64,000 nt of DNA from Parafrigoribacterium_A soli (GTDB taxonomy: Bacteria; Actinomycetota; Actinomycetes; Actinomycetales; Microbacteriaceae). Position 1 is the stretch's first letter, and the number at the start of each line of letters is the position of its first letter. The notes beneath the pieces are model-generated. The model did not search any database, was not told where the DNA came from, and saw only the letters and a program-made list of their open reading frames with translations. The stretch is taken from the NCBI RefSeq assembly GCF_040227235.1, contig NZ_JBELNZ010000002.1:310001-374000 (forward strand). The letters are read 5' to 3'. A program made the position numbers and the translations under genes. Positions 19,000 through 26,220 of this stretch are shown here, piece after piece.

Positions 19000-19016
19000 A
19001 TGACATTGCGTGTCAT
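19000..19016. promoter_or_regulatory. TetR operator, site 2
   Basis: ATGACATTGCGTGTCAT repeats site 1 with six of seven arm positions still paired. It lies 26 bases upstream of the start of the saccharopine-dehydrogenase-like gene. Two sites in one phase suggest cooperative binding of two dimers, as for QacR-like regulators. Confidence 0.78.
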
Positions 19017-19041
19017 CAGGCGCGTATCGGAAGGGAAAGAC

Positions 19042-20133
19042 ATGTCAGAGGAGATCTGGGTGCTCGGTGCTACGGGCCGAGCGGGTGCGGCAATCGCGCA
19101 GAAGCTCGCGGCTCGAGGCACGGTTCCGGTTCTGGTCGGCCGGGATGCCGCGAGGTTGAACAGAGCCGCGGCCCCGCTCGGGGCGCGAACCGTGGCCGCC
19201 GCCTCGCCCGCCGCGATGGCCAGCGCGATTCTGCGAGAGCGACCCGCCGTCGTGGTCAATACCGTCGGACCATTCCAGTCGACTGCGGCCGTCATCGCCG
19301 ACGCGGCGCTGCTGTCAGGACACTACGTGGATATCGCGAACGACATCTCCACTTTCACCCAGCTGTTCGCTCGAGACGATGCCGCACGTACCGCAGGCAC
19401 GACCATCGTCACGGGCGCGGGCTTCGGCGTCACGGCGACCGAGAGCGTACTGACCAGGCTGCTGGAGGGTCAGCCGAACGCGCGGCGGGTCCGCGTGAAC
19501 ATGATTCCCTCCGTGGCGTTCACCGAGGGTGTCGTCGGCGAGGCGCTCGCGGCATCCATCGTCGAAGGCCTGCCCGGAATAGCCGGAGGGGGACGCTTTC
19601 AAGGCCGGAGGATCACGGACGGCCGGCTTGCGAAGGCCACACTCGGCAGCCTCGCCAGGACACTCACCACCCCGGATGGCGACGAGGTCGTCACCGCCGT
19701 CATGCCGCTCGGTGAGCTTCTTGCGGCCGAGCGCGCCTCGCACGCTCCCTACATCGAGACCGCATCGAGTGAGGCGCCATCCGGGTCGCTGCTCAGCGCG
19801 CTCCTGCCCGCGACTCTCCCGCTCCTGCACATAGCGCCTCTGCGGCGCTTCGTCACCAGGCGCCTCGCCGCGGTGAAGACGTCCGCCCGACCACAGCCCA
19901 GAGAGCACTCCTGGGGACATGCGGAGGTCGAGTGGTACGACGGCAGGCACCGCGAGGGCTGGCTGAAGCTGCCGAACGCGAGCGAGTTCACCTCCACGGT
20001 GGCCGCGGAGACCGCGAGACGTCTGCTGGCCGCCGAGGGCAGGCCGGGCGCGTACACGCCGGCCGCGCTGTTCGGTTCGTCGTTCGCCGAGGCCTGCGGC
20101 GGTGAATACCTTCTCGCGGGAGTGGTGAAGTGA
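19042..20133 (+). CDS. Saccharopine dehydrogenase-like NAD(P)-binding oxidoreductase
   Basis: A 363-residue protein with an N-terminal Rossmann fold (VLGATGRAGAAIAQKLAARG, residues about 6-25; VGRDAARLNRA) of the saccharopine dehydrogenase NADP-binding family, which includes trans-acting enoyl reductases. The family is broad and the substrate cannot be named. ATG 19042 is the start, preceded by GGAAGGGAAAG; the longer open frame upstream runs through the operators and is not coding. It overlaps the next gene by four bases (GTGA), forming a two-gene unit controlled by the divergent TetR. Confidence 0.85.
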   Translation: MSEEIWVLGATGRAGAAIAQKLAARGTVPVLVGRDAARLNRAAAPLGARTVAAASPAAMASAILRERPAVVVNTVGPFQSTAAVIADAALLSGHYVDIANDISTFTQLFARDDAARTAGTTIVTGAGFGVTATESVLTRLLEGQPNARRVRVNMIPSVAFTEGVVGEALAASIVEGLPGIAGGGRFQGRRITDGRLAKATLGSLARTLTTPDGDEVVTAVMPLGELLAAERASHAPYIETASSEAPSGSLLSALLPATLPLLHIAPLRRFVTRRLAAVKTSARPQPREHSWGHAEVEWYDGRHREGWLKLPNASEFTSTVAAETARRLLAAEGRPGAYTPAALFGSSFAEACGGEYLLAGVVK

Positions 20134-21179
20134 CCCCCGACAACGCCGCGCTGTGGCTGCCGCGACCCGGCGCCACGTTCGAGGTCAGGGCCGCTCCGTA
20201 CACGGCGCCCGCTCCCGACCAGGTCGTCGTGCGCGTGCGCGCGGTGGCCGTCAATCCGGTCGACGCGTTTCCGGGCATCTTCTACCGGATGATGGTGCCC
20301 TGGCTCACCTTCCCCGCCGTCATCGGGAGCGACGTCGCGGGCGAGATCGTGCAGCTGGGTGCGGGCGTTACGCGACTGCACGTCGGCGACAGGGTGCTCG
20401 GGATGGCCGTCGGAGTCGAGCGCGACCGCAATCGAGCTGCCGAGGGCGCGTTCCAGCACTACGCGGTTCTGCCGCAGACACTCGTCTCGCCGATTCCCGA
20501 CGCCCTCAGTTTCGAGCAAGCGTGCGTGCTGCCGCTCGCGCTCTCGACCGCCGCGACAGGACTCTTCCAATCCGATCATCTGGGCCTGCCACTGCCGACC
20601 GTCGCGCCGCCGCCGCGCGACGAAACCGTGCTGGTCTGGGGCGCTTCGACGAGCGTCGGCAGCAATGCGGTCCAGCTGGCCCGCGGCGCCGGCTACCGCG
20701 TCATCGCTACCTCCTCGCCTCAAAATTTCGACTATCTGCGGTCCCTCGGAGCGGAGTCGACGATCGACCGCCGTAGCCGCACGGCGGCCGACGACATCGT
20801 CACGGCTCTCGACGGCAGAACGCTCGCGGGTAGTTACGCCATTGGCAGGCGCTCGCTGCGCCCAACGCTCGACGTTGTCGCGAGCGTGCCCGGTTCTCGA
20901 CGGATCGCCACGGCGCAACCCTCCGTCGCGGTGCGCTTCGATCTCCTCGGCCGTCGTCGCCACGGCGTGCGCGTCACGCCGGTCTGGGGCGGAACCCTGC
21001 GCAGCAACGAGGTCGGTCCCGGCATCTACGCGGAGTATCTGCCCGCCGCACTGGCCGAGGGGACATATCGGGCAACTCCGGAGGCACTCGTCATCGGCGA
21101 AGGTCTCGAGCAGATTCCTGCCGCGCTCACGCGGCTGCGGCGCGGAGTCTCCGCGCAGAAACTCGTCATTCGCGTGTAG
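20130..21179 (+). CDS. Zinc-independent MDR family alcohol dehydrogenase / quinone oxidoreductase-like
   Basis: A 349-residue medium-chain dehydrogenase/reductase. The GroES-like N-terminal part has VNPVDAFPGIF and IGSDVAGEIVQLGAGV, and the cofactor domain has LVWGASTSVGSNAVQLARGAGYRVIATSS. The structural-zinc Cys cluster is absent, so it belongs to the zinc-less enoyl-reductase/quinone-reductase branch. GTG at 20130 overlaps the saccharopine-dehydrogenase-like gene. The two reductases are probably made together when the TetR is relieved. Substrate unknown. Confidence 0.87.
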   Translation: MTPDNAALWLPRPGATFEVRAAPYTAPAPDQVVVRVRAVAVNPVDAFPGIFYRMMVPWLTFPAVIGSDVAGEIVQLGAGVTRLHVGDRVLGMAVGVERDRNRAAEGAFQHYAVLPQTLVSPIPDALSFEQACVLPLALSTAATGLFQSDHLGLPLPTVAPPPRDETVLVWGASTSVGSNAVQLARGAGYRVIATSSPQNFDYLRSLGAESTIDRRSRTAADDIVTALDGRTLAGSYAIGRRSLRPTLDVVASVPGSRRIATAQPSVAVRFDLLGRRRHGVRVTPVWGGTLRSNEVGPGIYAEYLPAALAEGTYRATPEALVIGEGLEQIPAALTRLRRGVSAQKLVIRV

Positions 21180-21206
21180 CGCTCTCCGCTGCCCTGCCTC
21201 GGCCCG

Positions 21207-21806
21207 CTAGACGCGCTCGAGTGGATTGCCCAGAAGCTTCGCTCCCAAGCCTCCGTCGACGAGACGATGGGCGGCGGTATTCGGCTTCCGTGAGGCCTGA
21301 TCGACGACGCACGCGGTGAATTCCGCGGCGAGCTCGAGCCGCGGATAGCGGTCGAGAACGTCGCGCAGGAAGGTCGCGGGAAGCTCGTCCGGTCTGGCGC
21401 CAGAGATGTCGAGCGCCGTCGCAATCTCGAGCAGATGCCCCTCGACGTCGAGCTCCGGATCGACCTGGGGCCAGTTGTGTCGCACAATCACCTCGTGGAC
21501 ACGGATGCGGCGCTCCGCCGACCACCCGGCACCGGCGGTCAGTGCCACCGCAACGTGGCCACCGGCATCCTCGTAGGCGAGCGCGACGTTATCGAATTCG
21601 GGTGCGATGCCGATGTCGTGCAGGAGCGCGGCGACGTAGAGCAGTTCGTGATCGGGCTTGACTTCGCGAGCGCGAGCGAAGGCTTCCGCCCACAGCCAGG
21701 AGCGCTGCACATGATTCAGCAGCGACGGCGTGTGATACTCGGTCGCGATGACCAGTGCGGCTCGCGCAGCCTGGCTATCCGGAACGGTGAAATCATTGAG
21801 CCTCAT
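21207..21806 (-). CDS. HD domain-containing protein (cyanamide hydratase-like)
   Basis: A 199-residue metal-dependent hydrolase-fold protein. His32 (SLLNHVQRSW) and His63-Asp64 in LLHDIGIAPEF form the HD metal site, with later His residues at VIVRHNWP. Its length and order of motifs resemble the cyanamide hydratase/HDDC group, but the substrate is not known. It is converged upon by the MDR gene (27-base gap) and is divergent from the YchJ-like gene. No strong ribosome site precedes the ATG. Confidence 0.85.
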   Translation of the reverse strand: MRLNDFTVPDSQAARAALVIATEYHTPSLLNHVQRSWLWAEAFARAREVKPDHELLYVAALLHDIGIAPEFDNVALAYEDAGGHVAVALTAGAGWSAERRIRVHEVIVRHNWPQVDPELDVEGHLLEIATALDISGARPDELPATFLRDVLDRYPRLELAAEFTACVVDQASRKPNTAAHRLVDGGLGAKLLGNPLERV

Positions 21807-21874
21807 GGCACCATGATGACGGATGCCGCGCGCTAGCAGAGGAATGACCAGGTCAACGATGGTGAGGCACTCCG

Positions 21875-22252
21875 ATTAACCCCTCGCACTGCCCCTGCCT
21901 GGGCGGTCTCCCCTATGAGGAGTGCTGCGGCCCCCTCCACCGGGGCGAGCGACAGGCTGCGACGGCTGAACAGCTCATGCGGTCGCGGTACTCCGCGTTC
22001 GCGGTCGGCGATGCCGCCTATCTGCTCGCCAGCTGGCATCAGAACACGCGGCCGCGCGAGCTGGAACTCGACCCCTCGCTGCGCTGGTATCGGCTCGACA
22101 TCCTCGCCACCTCCGGCGGACGGATGCTCGACTCGGTGGGCACTGTGGAGTTCCGCGCTCACTACCGCTCCCCCGCCGGCAGCGGCGAGCAGCACGAGTC
22201 GAGCAGCTTCGTGCGAGAAGGCGGCCGCTGGCTGTACCTGGGCCAGGCCTAG
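21875..22252 (+). CDS. YchJ-like (UPF0225) protein, apparently starting at ATT
   Basis: A 125-residue frame with the YchJ/UPF0225 layout. A Cys-rich N-terminal motif reads CPCLGGLPYEECCGPLHRG, followed by LMRSRYSAFAVGDAAYLLASW and ending VREGGRWLYLGQA. Family members start a few residues before the Cys motif. Here the frame opens after a stop at 21863 with no ATG, GTG or TTG before the motif. ATT at 21875, with GAGG seven bases upstream, is the only plausible start. The first ATG (21977) would remove the conserved motif. A sequencing error or rare-start translation are the alternatives. The usual CPCGSG here reads CPCLGG. Confidence 0.72.
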   Translation: MNPSHCPCLGGLPYEECCGPLHRGERQAATAEQLMRSRYSAFAVGDAAYLLASWHQNTRPRELELDPSLRWYRLDILATSGGRMLDSVGTVEFRAHYRSPAGSGEQHESSSFVREGGRWLYLGQA

Positions 22253-22265
22253 GTCTCACCCGGAA

Positions 22266-22412
22266 TCAGCGCATCCCCCGGCCCTCGAGCCATTCCTGGT
22301 GGTCGCGCAGGGCCCTTCGTACGGCAGACCGGATGATCGCCCAGAGGATCCAGAGCGTAATGACCACCAGCAGGAGGTAGATCAGGAACGGGAGATAGAA
22401 AAAGGTGCTCAT
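22266..22412 (-). CDS. Small single-span membrane protein
   Basis: A 48-residue frame beginning MSTFFYLPFLIYLLLVV. Residues about 4-27 are strongly hydrophobic, then a basic and charged C-terminal tail (RSAVRRALRDHQEWLEGRG) follows. That gives one transmembrane helix with a cytoplasmic tail by the positive-inside rule. It is on the same strand as trpD, downstream of it after 43 bases. I do not recognise a named family. The sharp hydrophobic-to-charged design and clean ATG and TGA support a real gene. Confidence 0.6.
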   Translation of the reverse strand: MSTFFYLPFLIYLLLVVITLWILWAIIRSAVRRALRDHQEWLEGRGMR

Positions 22413-22455
22413 CGGCTCAGGCTACAAGTGAGCGATGCCCAGCGATAGCGCGGGG

Positions 22456-23526
22456 TTAGGTGTGCGCATTCGTCGCGGCGACCCAGGCCTCGAGCTTGGC
22501 GGCGGCCGCACCCGAGTCGACGGTCTCCGCGGCCGTGGCCATCGCACTCGCGAAGCGGTCGACGATCGACTCCTGCACGTGCCCCGGATGCAGCGCGAGG
22601 TCGTAGGAGACGATGCCGGCGGCTGCGTTCAGCAGCACGATGTCGCGCACGGCGCCCGTCTCGCCCGCGAGCGTGGATCGCACGACCGCGGCGTTGTTCG
22701 CGGGGTCCCCGCCGAGCAGCGCGGAGACGTCCACTCGCTTGATGCCGAGGTCGAGCGGATCGAGGTCGTGCTCGGTGACCGCGCCGCGCGACACCTCCCA
22801 GATGTGGCTGTGACCAGTGGTCGTGAGTTCGTCGAGCCCGTCGTCGCCGCGGAACACGAGGGCGGTCGCTCCCCTGGTTTGGAAGACGCCGACGATGAGC
22901 GGCACCTTGTCCAGGCTGCTCACACCGACCGCGCTCGCCTCCGGCCGGGCCGGATTGACGAGCGGTCCGAGGAAATTGAACACGGTGGGAATGCCGAGCT
23001 CGCCGCGCGTCGGGCCCGCATGCCTGAAGCCGGGGTGGAACAGCGCCGCGAACGCGAACGTGATCCCGACCTCCCCGAACACCTCAGCAACGCGCTCCGG
23101 AGGCAGTTCGAGATTCACCCCGAGGGCGGCGAGCACATCCGAGGCGCCGGACTTGGAACTGGCCGCGCGATTGCCGTGCTTCACGACGGGTACCCCGGAT
23201 GCCGCGACGACGATCGAGGCCATGGTCGACACATTGACGGTGCCGAAGCGATCGCCACCAGTCCCGACGATATCGAGGGCCATCGGGTCGACGGCGAGCG
23301 GAAGCGCGTGCTCGAGCACGGCATCGCGAAAACCGACGATCTCGTCGACCGTTTCACCCTTCGCGCTCAGTGCGACGAGGAATCCGGCCAGCTGGGCCTG
23401 GCTCGCTTCGCCGAGCATGACGCTGCGCATCGCCCAGGAGGCTTCGCTGATACTGAGATCCTCTCCCCTCAGGAGAGAAGTGAGCAGGGCCGGCCAGGTG
23501 AGTTCCGAGGGCATAGCTGCGATCAT
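22456..23526 (-). CDS. trpD: Anthranilate phosphoribosyltransferase
   Basis: A 356-residue enzyme of tryptophan synthesis that joins anthranilate and PRPP. Diagnostic motifs are GTGGDRFGTVNVSTMAS (PRPP and metal site), KHGNRAASSKSGASDVLAALG and the metal-binding DDGLDE-type segment (RGDDGLDELT). ATG 23526 is preferred because GGGGGAG lies five bases upstream; ATG 23514 is the alternative. It stands apart from other trp genes and is divergent from ctaE, an arrangement common in actinobacteria. Confidence 0.95.
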   Translation of the reverse strand: MIAAMPSELTWPALLTSLLRGEDLSISEASWAMRSVMLGEASQAQLAGFLVALSAKGETVDEIVGFRDAVLEHALPLAVDPMALDIVGTGGDRFGTVNVSTMASIVVAASGVPVVKHGNRAASSKSGASDVLAALGVNLELPPERVAEVFGEVGITFAFAALFHPGFRHAGPTRGELGIPTVFNFLGPLVNPARPEASAVGVSSLDKVPLIVGVFQTRGATALVFRGDDGLDELTTTGHSHIWEVSRGAVTEHDLDPLDLGIKRVDVSALLGGDPANNAAVVRSTLAGETGAVRDIVLLNAAAGIVSYDLALHPGHVQESIVDRFASAMATAAETVDSGAAAAKLEAWVAATNAHT

Positions 23527-23607
23527 ATCGACTCCCCCGACGCGGATTCGGCGCCCCGAACGGGCAGACAGGCCGCAGGAATGAGAAATGTCACCCTCGA
23601 TATCGAC

Positions 23608-23613
23608 CATAAT
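23608..23613 (+). promoter_or_regulatory. Possible -10 element of a leaderless ctaE promoter
   Basis: CATAAT is followed by seven bases and GTG at 23621, the codon whose translation best fits the family N-terminus. A Shine-Dalgarno sequence at proper spacing is missing for that GTG. Tentative. Confidence 0.33.
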
Positions 23614-23620
23614 GGGAAGC

Positions 23621-24250
23621 GTGACCAGCACCTCTCTTTCTTCTTCAGTCGGGGCTCCCTCCGTCAACAGACCGAACCCGGTAGCCGTGGGTACGATCGT
23701 CTGGCTCGGGAGCGAGGTGATGTTCTTCGCCGGCCTGTTCGCGATCTACTTCACCCTGCGCTCCACGTCTCCACAGCTGTGGGCCGCGCAGACCGAGCAC
23801 CTCAACGTGCCATACGCGCTCGTCAACACGCTCATCCTGGTGCTGTCATCGGTGACCTGCCAGTTCGGCGTATTCGCCGCGGAGCGGCTGCAGCCCCGCT
23901 CCACCGGATGGAAGTTCAGCGAGTGGGGCCTGACCAGGTGGTTCTTCCTGTCCTACGCTCTCGGCGCCGTCTTCGTCACCGGCCAGATCTTCGAGTACGC
24001 GACGCTGGTGTCGGAGCACGTGACTCTCTCCTCAGACCCCTACGGTTCCGCGTTCTACCTCACCACGGGCTTCCACGCGATTCACGTCACCTGCGGCCTC
24101 ATCGCATTCCTGCTCATCATCGGCCGTGGATACAGTGTCAAGAACTTCGGTCACAAGGAGGCGACCAGCGCGATTGTCGTCTCCTACTACTGGCACTTCG
24201 TTGACGTCGTGTGGATCGGGCTGTTCCTGGTCATTTACGTTTTGAAATAG
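23621..24250 (+). CDS. ctaE: Cytochrome c oxidase subunit III
   Basis: A 209-residue subunit of the aa3 oxidase with five transmembrane segments, beginning VNRPNPVAVGTIVWLGSEVMFF, and the conserved helix ending FHAIHVTCGLIAF and YYWHFVDVVWIGLF. GTG 23621 gives the N-terminal length seen in actinobacteria (MTSTSLSS...). The earlier ATG at 23588 has an AGGA site and would add 11 residues, so it cannot be excluded. It heads the ctaE-qcrC-qcrA-qcrB operon, the classical actinobacterial arrangement for the bcc-aa3 supercomplex. Confidence 0.95.
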   Translation: MTSTSLSSSVGAPSVNRPNPVAVGTIVWLGSEVMFFAGLFAIYFTLRSTSPQLWAAQTEHLNVPYALVNTLILVLSSVTCQFGVFAAERLQPRSTGWKFSEWGLTRWFFLSYALGAVFVTGQIFEYATLVSEHVTLSSDPYGSAFYLTTGFHAIHVTCGLIAFLLIIGRGYSVKNFGHKEATSAIVVSYYWHFVDVVWIGLFLVIYVLK

Positions 24251-24285
24251 TCGCTCCACCGATGGGAATCAGGAAAGTCACTCGC

Positions 24286-25095
24286 ATGGCGAATTCAGCA
24301 CTCAAGACCCGCAGGGGTCGACCGGCCAATCGACGGCATCCGCTGGCCACCGTCGCCCTGATGATGATCGGGCTGGTCGCCACCGGTGGCGCCTACGCTC
24401 TCTTCACCACCGCGGCCTCGGCCCAGACGCCGACCGCCGCGTCACAGTCCTCCGTTCAGGAGGGGCAGAAGATCTTCGCTGCGAACTGTGCGACCTGCCA
24501 CGGCATGAACGCCCAGGGCACCAAGGACGGCCCGAGCCTCTACGGCGTCGGCGCAGCATCCGTCAGCTTCCAGGTCGGCACCGGTCGCATGCCGCTCGCG
24601 CAGCAGGGACCGCAGGCCGAGCAGAAGCCGCCGCAGTTCACCGATGAGCAGGTTGCTGACCTCGCGGCATACGTCGCCTCGCTCGCTCCCGGGCCCGGTA
24701 TCCCCGATTCCAAGTACCTGCAGGCTGACGGCAATGCCGCCACCGGCGCCCAGCTCTTCCGCATCAACTGCGCCATGTGCCACAACGTGGCCGGCGCCGG
24801 CGGCGCACTGACGGATGGCAAGTTTGCTCCGGCCCTTGCCGGCGTCAGCGCGGAGCACGTCTACGAAGCGATGGTCACCGGCCCGCAGAACATGCCCGTG
24901 TTCAACGATGCGAACCTCACGCCCACGCAGAAGGCCGACATCATCACCTACCTGAAGTACCTCGAGAAGAACCCGTCCCCGGGCGGATTCGATCTCGGCA
25001 GCCTCGGTCCGGTGTCTGAAGGACTCTTCATCTGGATCTTCGGGCTCGGTGCTGTCGTCGGTGTCACGATCTGGATCGCCGCGAAGGCAAACTAG
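24286..25095 (+). CDS. qcrC: Cytochrome bc1 complex cytochrome c subunit (diheme)
   Basis: A 269-residue diheme cytochrome c. Two CxxCH sites are visible: CATCH at residues 68-72 and CAMCH at 162-166. An N-terminal membrane anchor (about residues 22-45) and a C-terminal helix (LFIWIFGLGAVVGVTIWI) hold it outside the membrane. In actinobacteria this subunit replaces soluble cytochrome c and passes electrons directly to the CuA site of CtaC. ATG 24286 is preferred, with AGGAAAG upstream; ATG 24262 would add eight residues without a ribosome site. Confidence 0.95.
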   Translation: MANSALKTRRGRPANRRHPLATVALMMIGLVATGGAYALFTTAASAQTPTAASQSSVQEGQKIFAANCATCHGMNAQGTKDGPSLYGVGAASVSFQVGTGRMPLAQQGPQAEQKPPQFTDEQVADLAAYVASLAPGPGIPDSKYLQADGNAATGAQLFRINCAMCHNVAGAGGALTDGKFAPALAGVSAEHVYEAMVTGPQNMPVFNDANLTPTQKADIITYLKYLEKNPSPGGFDLGSLGPVSEGLFIWIFGLGAVVGVTIWIAAKAN

Positions 25096-25149
25096 AGCGG
25101 CTGCTCACAGCGCTTCACGCAACTACCTGCACCAAACGAAGGGAAGAGA

Positions 25150-26220
25150 ATGGCACACGACGACGACGGTGGCACGAACGCCGCTGTTGGCTCGGCCATC
25201 GAGAAGAGCGAGCCGCCCCTGGCATCGCCCGGAACCGCGGTCGCCACGGCTGACGGTTTCACGAACCCCGGCTTGCCGCCAGAGCGCCCACGGGTAACCG
25301 ATCTCGATCCCGTCAAAGAAAAGCAGGCCGAGCGTCGCGTGTACACGCTGTTCGCGGTCTCCATCGTGGGCAGCATCTTCGCCATCGTCGCGTACATCGC
25401 GTTCCCGATCATCCCGGGTAACACCGAGTCGGTTCGCCTCAACACAATGTTCCTGGGCATCGGCATCACGCTCGGCATGCTCGGTATCGGCGTCGGCGCC
25501 ATCTACTGGGCCAAGAACCTCATGAGCGGTCACGACCTGACCGAGTCCCGCCACCTCACGCGTGGCTCGGAGCCCACGCGCGAGCGTGCCGTGGAGATCT
25601 TCAAGCAGGCCAACGAGGAGTCCGGATTCGGACGACGCACACTCATCCGCAACACCCTGATCGGCGCGCTGGTCGCCACTCCGCTGCCCGCGGTCGTGCT
25701 GTTCCGCGACCTGGGTCCAGCGGAAGACCCCGTCAAGCTGCTCGACAAGACCATGTGGAAGACCGGCACTCGCCTCACACAGGACCCGTCCGGTACCCCC
25801 ATCAAGGCCTCGGAGGTCACCCTCGGCTCCGTCTTCCATGTCATCCCCGAGGGACTCAACGACGTTGAAGACAAGCTCGAGCAGAAGGCCAAGGCCGCGG
25901 TGCTACTGATGCGCCTCAAGCCCGAAGACCTGCACGAGATGCCCTCCCGCAAGGGTTGGTCATACGACGGCATCGTCGCCTACTCCAAGATCTGCACCCA
26001 CGTCGGATGCCCGGTCGCCCTCTACGAGCAGCAGACTCATCACCTCCTTTGCCCGTGCCACCAGTCGACCTTCGACGTCACCAACCACTGCGAGGTGGTC
26101 TTCGGACCGGCCAAGCGGCCTCTCCCCCAGCTGCCCATCGCGGTGGACTCGGAGGGATACCTCATCGCACAGAGTGGCTTCCACGAGCCAGTCGGACCAA
26201 GCTTCTGGGAGCGTTCATGA
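25150..26220 (+). CDS. qcrA: Cytochrome bc1 complex Rieske iron-sulfur subunit
   Basis: A 356-residue Rieske protein of the actinobacterial three-helix type, with two hydrophobic hairpin segments in the first half (about residues 60-115) and one more near residue 165. The 2Fe-2S cluster ligands are C282-x-H284-x2-C287 (CTHVGC) and C301-x-C303-H304 (CPCH). It moves electrons from menaquinol towards QcrC. AAGGGAAGAG precedes the ATG. The stop overlaps the qcrB ATG (ATGA), so both are co-translated. Confidence 0.96.
   Translation: MAHDDDGGTNAAVGSAIEKSEPPLASPGTAVATADGFTNPGLPPERPRVTDLDPVKEKQAERRVYTLFAVSIVGSIFAIVAYIAFPIIPGNTESVRLNTMFLGIGITLGMLGIGVGAIYWAKNLMSGHDLTESRHLTRGSEPTRERAVEIFKQANEESGFGRRTLIRNTLIGALVATPLPAVVLFRDLGPAEDPVKLLDKTMWKTGTRLTQDPSGTPIKASEVTLGSVFHVIPEGLNDVEDKLEQKAKAAVLLMRLKPEDLHEMPSRKGWSYDGIVAYSKICTHVGCPVALYEQQTHHLLCPCHQSTFDVTNHCEVVFGPAKRPLPQLPIAVDSEGYLIAQSGFHEPVGPSFWERS

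Noticed and set aside
18823..19041. An N-terminal extension of the saccharopine-dehydrogenase-like protein
   Set aside because: The open frame upstream passes through the TetR gene and both operators; the family N-terminus starts at 19042, where a ribosome site is present.
22435..24204. A 589-codon plus-strand open frame opposite trpD running into ctaE
   Set aside because: trpD and ctaE both have diagnostic motifs in other frames; this frame has none.
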